Origin: Peptococcaceae bacterium UBA5356
GTDB lineage: Bacteria; Bacillota; Peptococcia; DRI-13; DTU073
Length of the DNA: 9,767 nucleotides
Assembly (NCBI GenBank): GCA_002407935.1
Contig: DHPU01000043.1
Coordinates: 1-9,767, forward strand
Direction: 5' to 3'
Under the pieces are notes generated by a model. The model had not been told where the DNA came from, ran no database searches, and worked only from the letters and a program-made list of their open reading frames with translations. The number at the start of each line of letters is the position of its first letter. Position 1 is the stretch's first letter. Below, piece after piece: positions 1-6,339 of the stretch. The translations under genes were made by a program, and so were the position numbers.

Positions 1-2
1 AA

Positions 3-110
3 CTAAAGAAAGCACAAGAACTAAAGAAAGAGCAAGAACTAAAGAAAGAGCAAGAACTAAAGAAAGCGCAAGAACTAAAGAAAGCGCAAGATCTAAAGCA
101 AGAGCAAGAA
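3..110 (+). repeat. 18-bp coding tandem repeat (six units visible) in the PilB N-terminus
   Basis: Six consecutive 18-base units (3-20, 21-38, 39-56, 57-74, 75-92, 93-110) encode LKKAQE, LKKEQE, LKKEQE, LKKAQE, LKKAQD and LKQEQE. Units 2 and 3 are identical, and the others differ by one to three bases. Bases 1-2 fit the end of another unit, so the array probably continues upstream. The unit length is a multiple of three, so gain or loss of units keeps the frame. The peptide should be a long, charged alpha-helix. After it comes QQENKAK and then the MshEN domain. Confidence 0.95.
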
Positions 111-1790
111 CAGCAGGAAAACAAGGCAAAATTGGGTTCTCTTCTTCTTGAAGCTGAGCTCCTTGAAGAAAATCAATTAAAGTCCGCCTTAAGTATACAG
201 AAAAGGACTAAACAAAAGCTGGGAGAAATTCTGGTTGATAAGCAGATGGTTGAAGAGGAGGATGTTGTTGAGACATTAAGTAAACAGACGGGTATATCTA
301 TAGTTAAGCTTGACCAAGTATACATCAATCCCGAAATACCCGGATTAATTAAAGAAAGTCTGGCTAGAAAACATACCTTGATCCCCATGAAAATTGATAA
401 GGGGAAGCTTCACGTAGCCATGGCCGATCCTCTTAATGTTTATGCAATTGATGATATTAAAATAGCTACCGGTTTAAATGTTACTCCTTATATTGCCGGA
501 AAAAAGGAAATTTCTAAAGCAATTGGTCAGTATTATGGACAATTTAGCACCGAAGAAGCAATTGAAGATTTAATGAACGAAATGGATACAGAGGTTGACA
601 ACATCTATGACGAAGATACGCTTAACAAGATTAACAATGCTCCGCTGGTAAGATTGGTTAACTCTCTGCTACGTCAGGCAGTAACTCTGAAGGCTAGTGA
701 CGTACATATAGAGCCTTTTGAAGGTATTGTAAGGGTTCGCTTTAGGGTTGACGGAGATTTACAGGAGATTATGAGTTTGGATATTAATACACATGCCGCC
801 GTTGTGGCCAGAATAAAAATTATGGGGAAAATGGACATTGCTGAAAAGCGTATTCCCCAGGACGGTCGTGTAGAAATTAAAGTAGAGGAACGCAAAATTG
901 ACTTGCGTCTTTCCACGTTACCGACTGCTTTTGGCGAAAAGATTGTTATCAGGATATTAGATAAAGAAGGGGCAAGCTTTAGCAGAAAGAAGTTAGGCTT
1001 TTCCCAAGTAGCTTTAGACAGACTCGATACGATTACTCATCATTCTTGCGGGATTATTCTCGTGACAGGACCTACCGGTAGTGGAAAATCAAGTACTCTT
1101 TATACGATTTTATCGGAGCTCAATAAAATTAACTGTAATATTATTACGGTAGAGGATCCCATTGAATATCGAATGGTGGGAGTTAATCAGGTTCAGGTTA
1201 ATCATAAGGCGGGCTTGACTTTTGCCAGCGGTCTTCGTTCTATTCTTAGACAGGATCCGGACATTATCATGGTGGGGGAAATAAGAGATACGGAAACGGT
1301 GCAGATTGCCGTTAGAGCAGCTATTACCGGTCACTTGGTATTGAGTACGATTCATACTAATGATACCGCCTCTACAATCACTCGTTTAATAGACATGGGT
1401 GTCGAACCGTATTTAATTTCTAGTTCTTTGGTAGGGATTATTGCCCAGAGACTTGTTAAAAAAATCTGCCCGGATTGCAAAGAAAAATATCTGCCTGATG
1501 ATTTTGAAAGAAATGCTCTGGGGCTGCCCAAGGATGCCGTTGCATATAAAGGAACAGGCTGCGCGAATTGTAATAATACAGGGTATAGAGGGCGAACAGC
1601 TATCGCTGAAGTCATGGACATCAATATGGAATTAAAAAAGATTATCAATGAAAAGAAGAGTAATGATGAATTAAAAGCGGCGGCGGTAAAACGGGGGATG
1701 GTAACCTTGCAGGATAGCTGTAGAGAATTAGTTTTAGAGGGTATTACTACCGTGGATGAGTATTTTAGAAATGCTTATGTACTGGAATAG
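3..1790 (+). CDS. pilB: Type IV pilus extension ATPase PilB (GspE/PilB family), 5' end outside window
   Basis: Cytoplasmic hexameric ATPase that powers pilin polymerisation through PilC. The frame is open from base 3 with no start codon before TTG at 132, so the true start lies upstream. In order: hexapeptide repeats (3-110); an MshEN domain with two 24-residue motifs (129-200, 216-287) separated by 5 residues; an acidic linker near 550-620; then the N2 and RecA-like domains. Visible motifs: Walker A GPTGSGKS (1068-1091); Asp box ITVEDPIEY; Walker B DPDIIMVGE with its Glu at 1278-1280; His box TGHLVLSTIHTND; and a zinc site CPDC (1467-1478) plus CANC (1560-1571). All catalytic elements are intact. 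TTG 132 is an unlikely start because it has only a distant, weak AGGA upstream and would remove the first residue (Lys) of MshEN motif 1. The zinc site and MshEN favour PilB over the retraction ATPase PilT. pilC follows 11 bases later. Confidence 0.93.
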   Translation, partial: LKKAQELKKEQELKKEQELKKAQELKKAQDLKQEQEQQENKAKLGSLLLEAELLEENQLKSALSIQKRTKQKLGEILVDKQMVEEEDVVETLSKQTGISIVKLDQVYINPEIPGLIKESLARKHTLIPMKIDKGKLHVAMADPLNVYAIDDIKIATGLNVTPYIAGKKEISKAIGQYYGQFSTEEAIEDLMNEMDTEVDNIYDEDTLNKINNAPLVRLVNSLLRQAVTLKASDVHIEPFEGIVRVRFRVDGDLQEIMSLDINTHAAVVARIKIMGKMDIAEKRIPQDGRVEIKVEERKIDLRLSTLPTAFGEKIVIRILDKEGASFSRKKLGFSQVALDRLDTITHHSCGIILVTGPTGSGKSSTLYTILSELNKINCNIITVEDPIEYRMVGVNQVQVNHKAGLTFASGLRSILRQDPDIIMVGEIRDTETVQIAVRAAITGHLVLSTIHTNDTASTITRLIDMGVEPYLISSSLVGIIAQRLVKKICPDCKEKYLPDDFERNALGLPKDAVAYKGTGCANCNNTGYRGRTAIAEVMDINMELKKIINEKKSNDELKAAAVKRGMVTLQDSCRELVLEGITTVDEYFRNAYVLE

Positions 1791-1795
1791 GAGAG
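1790..1795 (+). promoter_or_regulatory. Ribosome binding site deciding the pilC start
   Basis: GGAGAG overlaps the last base of the pilB stop codon. It abuts ATG 1796 but sits 6 bases before ATG 1802, so 1802 is the workable start. Translational coupling to pilB is likely. Confidence 0.7.
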
Positions 1796-1801
1796 ATGTA
1801 T

Positions 1802-3007
1802 ATGCCGATATACAATTATGAGGCGATAAATAGTGCCGGTAAAACCATTAAAAACTCCTTCGAAGCTAAAAGCAGAGAGGATGTTTTAAAAAAACTCAAG
1901 GATGAGAACCTATTCTTAGTAAGTATTAAAGAGCTAGCCGGCAATGAAATAAAAAACCCCTTTTCTTTTAAAAAAATCAGTACAATGGATATTGCTTTAT
2001 TCTGCCGACAACTGTTCACCTTGCTTAACGCCGGTATTCCGCTTGCTGATGGGTTGGATATTGCCAGTAAGCAAATGACTAACAAAAGCATGAGAAAAAT
2101 AGTTGCCGAAATTTCCGGCGATGTGCAAAAAGGCTTTCCTTTTTCCGAAGCGATGAAAAAGCAGGGAGTATTTCCCGATTTGCTTGTACATATGGTAGCA
2201 GCAGGGGAGATAAGTGGCACGATTGATATAGTTATGAGCAGGATGGCGGTTAACTACGAAAAGGATTATAAAATTCAAGGAAAAGTCAAAGGAGCGATGG
2301 TTTATCCGATTCTGGTTGCGGTGGTTGCGATGGTTGCTGTCTTATTTATCATGACCAGTGTTTTACCGAAATTTGTGGAGATGTTTGAAGGCAGCGGGGT
2401 CGATTTACCGGGAATAACTAAGGCGTTGATTGCGGTTAGTAAAACTATCAGACAATATTGGTTTTTAATGCTGGGTGGATTAGCGGGGCTTATATACGGA
2501 ATTATTGTTTTTACCCGGACTACGGCGGGTCGTAACTTATTTGATATGTTAAAGCTACGCATTCCCCTTCTCAAGGTTTTGACCATTAAAATTATTTCAG
2601 CCCGGTTTACTCGAATGATGTCCAGCCTTCTTTCCAGTGGAATACCGCTTATTCAGGCGATTGAGTATGTTGCGGCAGTAGTGGATAACGAAATTATTAA
2701 GGACAAGATTATTAAAGCAAGGGAGGAGATTAGTAAAGGTGCTGATTTAACCGATGCCATTCGGCGCATGGGCGTTTTTGAACCAATGGTAATCAATATG
2801 ATGAAAATTGGCGAAGAATCAGGTAATTTAGATGAAATCTTGGATAATACGGCTTCGCTCTATGATGAAGAAGTAGAAAATACAATTCAAAGTCTGACAA
2901 CGTTAGTAGAGCCTTTAATGATTGTCTTTGTGGCGGGGATTGTTGGGTTTATTGTCATTGCCATGGTTTCACCGATGTTTGATATGGCTCAAACCATGAG
3001 TGGCTAG
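1802..3007 (+). CDS. pilC: Type IV pilus inner-membrane platform protein PilC (GspF family)
   Basis: Polytopic membrane platform that PilB acts on to insert pilins into the fibre. It has 401 residues from ATG 1802, the usual family length, and begins MPIYNYEAINSAGK, the typical PilC opening. The upstream in-frame ATG at 1796 is too close to the GGAGAG. Two T2SF repeats are visible: the first around residues 65-190 with FCRQLFTLLNAGIPLADGL, the second around 268-393 with RFTRMMSSLLSSGIPLIQAI. Three hydrophobic segments lie near residues 166-190, 219-238 and 370-392, matching the family topology with a large cytoplasmic N-terminal domain. Nothing is missing or unusual. It follows pilB directly, and the pilin gene lies 88 bases downstream. 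Confidence 0.95.
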   Translation: MPIYNYEAINSAGKTIKNSFEAKSREDVLKKLKDENLFLVSIKELAGNEIKNPFSFKKISTMDIALFCRQLFTLLNAGIPLADGLDIASKQMTNKSMRKIVAEISGDVQKGFPFSEAMKKQGVFPDLLVHMVAAGEISGTIDIVMSRMAVNYEKDYKIQGKVKGAMVYPILVAVVAMVAVLFIMTSVLPKFVEMFEGSGVDLPGITKALIAVSKTIRQYWFLMLGGLAGLIYGIIVFTRTTAGRNLFDMLKLRIPLLKVLTIKIISARFTRMMSSLLSSGIPLIQAIEYVAAVVDNEIIKDKIIKAREEISKGADLTDAIRRMGVFEPMVINMMKIGEESGNLDEILDNTASLYDEEVENTIQSLTTLVEPLMIVFVAGIVGFIVIAMVSPMFDMAQTMSG

Positions 3008-3017
3008 ATTAATCTTT

Positions 3018-3027
3018 AAGGAGGTGA
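3018..3027 (+). promoter_or_regulatory. Orphan near-perfect Shine-Dalgarno without a start codon
   Basis: AAGGAGGTGA is a 10-base match to the complement of a typical Bacillota 16S rRNA 3' end, better than the sites used by the genes in this window. No ATG, GTG or TTG follows at a working distance. The overlapping GTG (3024) would give only 7 codons, and ATG 3051 is 23 bases away and gives 4 codons. The real pilA site lies about 55 bases further on. Possible readings are an mRNA-stabilising SD (STAB-SD) or a relic of a former gene start. Confidence 0.6.
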
Positions 3028-3080
3028 AAATAGCAACAGCTTTTTAAGATATGCAGAAAAATTAAAATAGAGAAAGAAAG

Positions 3081-3086
3081 AGGAGG
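3081..3086 (+). promoter_or_regulatory. Ribosome binding site of pilA
   Basis: AGGAGG, part of a longer GAGGAGGG, lies 9 bases before ATG 3096. It supports 3096 rather than the in-frame ATGs at 3108 and 3117. Confidence 0.8.
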
Positions 3087-3095
3087 GATCGAGTT

Positions 3096-3530
3096 ATGTT
3101 AAGTAAGATGAGAAAAATGTTAAAAAGTCAAAAGGGTTTTACGCTGATCGAACTTATTACGGTTATTGTTATTTTAGGTGTTATTTTAGGAATTGGGCTT
3201 CCCAGATATGCCAAAATGCAAGCTAGGTCTGAATGGGATTCTGATGTCGCTACTTTGCAAAACTTTCTAAAAGCTGCCGAGGTATATTATGCTATGGATA
3301 ATACTGCAAGTGAAACTGTTACTGCAGCTCAATTAGGTACTGCAAATTTATTTGACCAAAACACTGTTTTAAAAAGGAATGCGACAGGTCGGAATACAAC
3401 AAATGCAACTATGTCAACTGTTCAAGTTACGCTTGATCCTGCAACAGGAGCTATTGCATTGAGTGGTGCGGCTAATATTGATACAGCCATTAATACATGG
3501 ATGCAAACGTATATTGGAACCAGACCATAA
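3096..3530 (+). CDS. pilA: Major type IV prepilin (class a, type III signal)
   Basis: Filament subunit precursor of 144 residues. A basic 14-residue leader MLSKMRKMLKSQKG precedes the prepilin peptidase site G/FTLIEL; Phe15 becomes residue 1 and Glu19 is the conserved Glu5 of the mature pilin. The hydrophobic spine (about residues 15-38) ends at IGLPRYA, as in class a pilins. The mature protein would be about 130 residues, rich in Thr, Ala and Asn, with no cysteine, so it lacks the C-terminal disulfide of Gram-negative PilA. Its place between pilC and pilM, its own strong ribosome site and the hairpins after it point to the major pilin; a pseudopilin is possible but less likely. It is preceded by an 88-base leader with an orphan Shine-Dalgarno. 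Confidence 0.9.
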   Translation: MLSKMRKMLKSQKGFTLIELITVIVILGVILGIGLPRYAKMQARSEWDSDVATLQNFLKAAEVYYAMDNTASETVTAAQLGTANLFDQNTVLKRNATGRNTTNATMSTVQVTLDPATGAIALSGAANIDTAINTWMQTYIGTRP

Positions 3531-3591
3531 AACATGGTTGAATAGCAGACCTATTGATGAGCGAAGCCGAGGGGATGAAAATCTCCTCGGT
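3523..3591 (+). other. Consecutive RNA hairpins at the end of pilA
   Basis: Three stem-loops follow one another. (a) ACCAT 3524-3528 pairs with ATGGT 3534-3538 around the pilA stop codon, plus a G-U pair. (b) AATAG 3541-3545 pairs with CTATT 3551-3555. (c) The strongest pairs 3567-3576 with 3581-3590, ten pairs including one G-U, closed by a GAAA tetraloop, with a further possible G-U pair outside. A fourth, terminator-like hairpin follows at 3594. The order suggests a structured 3' end that protects or defines the pilA transcript. I could not match it to a known riboswitch; the GEMM cyclic-di-GMP core is absent. Confidence 0.6.
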
Positions 3592-3593
3592 AT

Positions 3594-3620
3594 ACCCATC
3601 TTAAAGTTTCTGGGTTTTTT
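3594..3620 (+). terminator. Probable intrinsic terminator or attenuator between pilA and pilM
   Basis: ACCCA (3594-3598) pairs with TGGGT (3611-3615) across a 12-base loop, and the run TTTTTT (3615-3620) follows at once. The stem has only five pairs, so termination is probably partial. That would let some transcripts continue into pilM while most end after the abundantly needed pilin. Confidence 0.5.
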
Positions 3621-3636
3621 ATCTTCCTAGATTATC

Positions 3637-3643
3637 GGAGGAG
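3637..3643 (+). promoter_or_regulatory. Ribosome binding site deciding the pilM start
   Basis: GGAGGAG ends 5 bases before ATG 3649. The in-frame GTG at 3643 overlaps it and so cannot be served by it. The start is therefore ATG 3649. Confidence 0.75.
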
Positions 3644-3648
3644 TGAAG

Positions 3649-4602
3649 ATGTTAAATAAAGATAAAATAGCTTTTGATATTGGGGCATTGAATACAAGGG
3701 TAGTAGTGGGTAAGGGAACAAAAAATCAAATTATGATAAAAGATGCCTTTACCTTTAAAACACCGGCTAATTCGGTAGAAGATGGTCATATTTTGGATGT
3801 AAATTTGTTAAGAGATGAAATTCTTAATCAGCTTGAAGAAAGAAAAATTAAGGCTAAAGCTGCCGTGTTTTCCTTGTCTAGTACCAAAATGATTATGCGG
3901 GAATTAATCTTGCCTTATGCTCCTACACACAAAATAGAAGCAATGGTGCCTTTTGAGCTGGCGAAGCATTTACCTATTACGGTGGAGGATTTTATTATTA
4001 AGTTTATTCCGTTGGAGGTAATTAAAGAGAAAAATCAGAAGAATTTCCGGATTATGGCGGTTGCTTTACCTAAATATCTGGTTAAAAGATATTGGGAGTT
4101 GTGCACGGAGATGGAAATAAAGCCTCTTGCTTTGACGATCCATGTTGCCGGGGCAACTAGTCTATTACAGAAAAAAAACGACGATTCTGGCGAAACAGTT
4201 GCTTTACTTGATTTAGGTTATTCCAGTATTAATTGTAGTATTATTCATGGTGGAAGATTGGTCTTTAACAGGATGATTTCTATTGGTAAAAAAGAGATCA
4301 AGGAAGATAGCAGTGAGAGTTTATTAAATGATAGCAAAATGCAACTCATTGTGGATAAATGGTTGGAAGAAATTAAACTGGTTTCGCGCTTCTATGTTTC
4401 TCTAAAAAGTGGGAATCAAGTTGATAAAATAATCCTTTTAGGTGGGGGCTCTAGAATTAAAAACATTGCACAATATACGGAGGAAAAATTAGAAAAACCG
4501 GTGCTTATTCTGAGTGAAAACAGTCGGATTAAATACAAAGGATTCACTACTTTTCCATTAAATCTTTATTTTAATGCAGCAACTGCATTATTATTAAATT
4601 AG
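3649..4602 (+). CDS. pilM: Type IV pilus assembly protein PilM (actin-like ATPase)
   Basis: Cytoplasmic FtsA/actin-like protein that binds the N-terminal tail of PilN and links the alignment complex to the PilB/PilC motor. It has 317 residues from ATG 3649. The actin-fold signatures are present: phosphate-1 loop FDIGALNTRVVVG (residues 9-21), phosphate-2 loop LLDLGYSSINCSII (186-199), and adenosine motif IILLGGGSRIKNI (261-273). The segment PFELAKHLPI (101-110) matches the conserved PFE..K.LP of the PilM family. It is somewhat shorter than many PilMs (about 340-350), mainly between residues 210 and 235. It is followed after 16 bases by pilN, its binding partner. Confidence 0.9.
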   Translation: MLNKDKIAFDIGALNTRVVVGKGTKNQIMIKDAFTFKTPANSVEDGHILDVNLLRDEILNQLEERKIKAKAAVFSLSSTKMIMRELILPYAPTHKIEAMVPFELAKHLPITVEDFIIKFIPLEVIKEKNQKNFRIMAVALPKYLVKRYWELCTEMEIKPLALTIHVAGATSLLQKKNDDSGETVALLDLGYSSINCSIIHGGRLVFNRMISIGKKEIKEDSSESLLNDSKMQLIVDKWLEEIKLVSRFYVSLKSGNQVDKIILLGGGSRIKNIAQYTEEKLEKPVLILSENSRIKYKGFTTFPLNLYFNAATALLLN

Positions 4603-4606
4603 GGGC

Positions 4607-4612
4607 AGGTGA
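4607..4612 (+). promoter_or_regulatory. Ribosome binding site deciding the pilN start
   Basis: AGGTGA ends 6 bases before ATG 4619. It favours that start over the adjoining in-frame TTG at 4616, giving a protein beginning MPQLNFF. Confidence 0.55.
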
Positions 4613-4618
4613 GAGTTG

Positions 4619-5167
4619 ATGCCACAATTAAATTTCTTTTCGCCTTATCTAAAAACAGAAAAGACTTCACCTGTAAAGCCTATAAGCGTTGTATTTGTAA
4701 TTATTCTGCTGGTTACGATTGCTTCCTATATTGTGTTGCAATTACAGGTTTTTGTTTTAAAAAGCCAGATTTCGGCGAAAGAAAGGGTTCTTGCTTCCAT
4801 GGATACGGTGGAGTTACAATATTTAGCCGAGACAAAAGAAAAAATCGCTAACTTAACAAGCTTTCAGGCACAAATGGGAGAAACGGAAAAAGCCATAAGT
4901 GAAATGGATTTTATTAAATTGGAATTTTTGCAAAAAATCTTTACCGCAGTTCCTCCTGATGTGCTCTTCCAGGATTTAGCTACCGAACAAACAGAATGGC
5001 GTATCTTAGGGACGGCTAAAACACGCGCGGCGGTTGCGGAATTTGAGTATAACTTGCGAAAAAGCGGGGTCGTTAATGGAATTACGGTTACAAATATTTC
5101 CTTAAAAGAGACTTTATACGAGTTTAATATGACAGGCACATATAGTGGGAGGGGGGGCAAAGCATGA
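4619..5167 (+). CDS. pilN: Type IV pilus alignment protein PilN
   Basis: Bitopic inner-membrane protein that pairs with PilO and, through its cytoplasmic tail, with PilM. It has 182 residues: a short N-terminal tail (1-22), one membrane helix (about 23-46, VVFVIILLVTIASYIVLQLQ), a helical coiled-coil stretch (about 47-105), and a small alpha/beta domain ending TVTNISLKETLYEFNMTGTY, as in the Fimbrial_assembly (PilN) family. The PilM-binding tail motif of most PilNs is close to INLLP; here it reads QLNFFSPY, a recognisable but altered form. The end of the gene has a run of seven Gs, and the stop overlaps the pilO start by 4 bases (ATGA). Assignment rests on topology, size and position between pilM and pilO. 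Confidence 0.85.
   Translation: MPQLNFFSPYLKTEKTSPVKPISVVFVIILLVTIASYIVLQLQVFVLKSQISAKERVLASMDTVELQYLAETKEKIANLTSFQAQMGETEKAISEMDFIKLEFLQKIFTAVPPDVLFQDLATEQTEWRILGTAKTRAAVAEFEYNLRKSGVVNGITVTNISLKETLYEFNMTGTYSGRGGKA
5151..5157 (+). repeat. Homopolymer G7 at the pilN/pilO junction
   Basis: Seven Gs inside GGGAGGGGGGG (5147-5157) serve both as the last glycine codons of pilN and as part of the pilO ribosome site. Gain of one G, or a -1 ribosomal slip, would put pilN in frame with pilO. Confidence 0.8.
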
Positions 5168-6318
5168 AAGTTGATGAAAAAGAAAAATTAATAATTTTCA
5201 TTTTATCGGTAGTAGTGATTGTAGCTCTTTATGTAATGTTTTTAGCACCCTCCATGCTAAACAACCGGAAAGCGTTGCAAGAGGAAAATGTTAATCTGGA
5301 GAAGAGAATAGCTGAAGTAAGAGAAATGAACAATCTTATCATGGATTATAAGGTTTTGAATATGAAGGTAGGAGCTTTTCTGAAAGGGTATTTTCAAGAT
5401 TTAAATCAAGAAGGAATTATCATGGTGATTGATGATTTATTGAAAACAGCCGGGTTAGAAAGTAAGGAGATTACTTTTAAGGAAGAAGCAGTAGAAGAAT
5501 CAAAAAATCCGATCTTAAAAAATTATCCTTGTATGGTTGCAAGTATTGACTATATCGGGAATGTCGGCGGCTTTCTGAAATATTTAGAAGGAGTCGGGAA
5601 GTTCAATAAAAAAATCGTGGTAAAGGAACTTAACATGAATGTAGAAAATAATAATTTAGATGCTTTAACCGGAAAGATTGGGTTACAGTTTTTAGCAATT
5701 ACCGGTGCAAGGGGAGAGGATACTGTGCCGGCTTCTTTGCCCACCAACGGGGGAAAGAGCAATCCCTTTTCGAGCAGCAGTGTTGTTGAGCCGGTGCCTA
5801 ATGTAGATTTAGCAAAATTACTTTTGGAGCAGATGAAGGACGGAAACAGCGATTTTACTTTAACGGCTAAACCCATTGATTCAAGCTTGCCAACAGTAGT
5901 ATTAGGTTTAGAAAACGATGTCAAGGCTGCAAGCTATGTTTACGCCAATAATCCGGAGGTGGAAAATGTCGGATTACGTCTCTTCAAAAATGAAGAGGGG
6001 CAGTATTTCTACAAATATCATACGGAAGAGCATAGTTATCCGTTTAATGAAGAGGGTAAAGAGGTGCCCTTTGCCACCAGCAATAATCAAATTGTGTTGA
6101 AGATGTATAGTGATTTACGGAAAGACACCTATGATATAAGCGGAGTCAGGCTTTCTTTATACAACGAAACAGATTTACCTTTGGTTGTGGAATTACGAAC
6201 TGAGGATACGGAAAGACCGCGCATTGAGTTTGCCGAACTGGAAGGCACAATTTCAATCTATGATGCACAAGGACAATTAATTAATACCGGTGTTAAAAAA
6301 GAAGAAGCAGTATTTTAA
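5164..6318 (+). CDS. pilO: PilO-like alignment protein with a long C-terminal extension
   Basis: Inner-membrane partner of PilN. It has 384 residues, whereas typical PilO has about 200. Residues 1-8 are cytoplasmic, 9-28 form the membrane helix (LIIFILSVVVIVALYVMF), about 32-65 a coiled coil, and about 80-180 a ferredoxin-like PilO core (GIIMVIDDLLKTAGL, then YIGNVGGFLKYLEGV). A Ser/Pro/Gly linker (182-212) contains NPF at 200-202, and residues 213-384 form an extra, beta-rich domain I do not recognise. The start overlaps the pilN stop (ATGA) behind a G-rich ribosome site, so the two are translationally coupled. The extension would lie outside the membrane. PilP carries a similar Pro-rich linker and DPF-type motif, so a PilP-like replacement is one guess, but I see no clear PilP fold. 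Confidence 0.8.
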   Translation: MKVDEKEKLIIFILSVVVIVALYVMFLAPSMLNNRKALQEENVNLEKRIAEVREMNNLIMDYKVLNMKVGAFLKGYFQDLNQEGIIMVIDDLLKTAGLESKEITFKEEAVEESKNPILKNYPCMVASIDYIGNVGGFLKYLEGVGKFNKKIVVKELNMNVENNNLDALTGKIGLQFLAITGARGEDTVPASLPTNGGKSNPFSSSSVVEPVPNVDLAKLLLEQMKDGNSDFTLTAKPIDSSLPTVVLGLENDVKAASYVYANNPEVENVGLRLFKNEEGQYFYKYHTEEHSYPFNEEGKEVPFATSNNQIVLKMYSDLRKDTYDISGVRLSLYNETDLPLVVELRTEDTERPRIEFAELEGTISIYDAQGQLINTGVKKEEAVF

Positions 6319-6324
6319 ATAAGT

Positions 6325-6333
6325 AAAGGAGGG
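6325..6333 (+). promoter_or_regulatory. Ribosome binding site of the minor prepilin
   Basis: AAAGGAGGG lies 6 bases before ATG 6340 and is among the strongest used sites in the window. It fixes that start and so the short 9-residue leader. Confidence 0.8.
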
Positions 6334-6339
6334 AATAAT

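Noticed and set aside
3..110. CRISPR array
   Set aside because: Units are 18 bases, directly abutting without spacers, and code in frame with pilB.
132..134. TTG 132 as the start of pilB
   Set aside because: The frame is open further upstream through the repeat, the nearest SD-like AGGA is too far away, and this start would remove the first residue of MshEN motif 1.
1816..2220. Antisense open frame of 134 codons inside pilC
   Set aside because: It is a shadow of pilC codons, with no ribosome site and no recognisable protein features.
2952..2986. Promoter for pilA inside the end of pilC (TTGTCA ... GATATG)
   Set aside because: The spacing of 23 bases is too long and the second hexamer is poor.
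3024..3047. Small gene starting at GTG 3024 after the orphan Shine-Dalgarno
   Set aside because: The GTG lies inside the ribosome site itself and the frame has only 7 codons.
3531..3620. GEMM-type cyclic-di-GMP riboswitch or hammerhead ribozyme
   Set aside because: The GAAA loop and GCGAAGCC stretch recall GEMM, and GATGAGCGAA recalls hammerhead, but neither conserved core nor the required helices are present.
3643..3645. GTG 3643 as the pilM start
   Set aside because: It overlaps the ribosome binding site; ATG 3649 has proper spacing.
4609..4851. 80-residue frame overlapping pilN on the same strand
   Set aside because: It lies within the well-supported pilN in another frame and has an implausible, cysteine-rich product.
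5550..5924. Antisense open frame of 124 codons inside pilO
   Set aside because: It is a shadow of the coding strand with no independent support.
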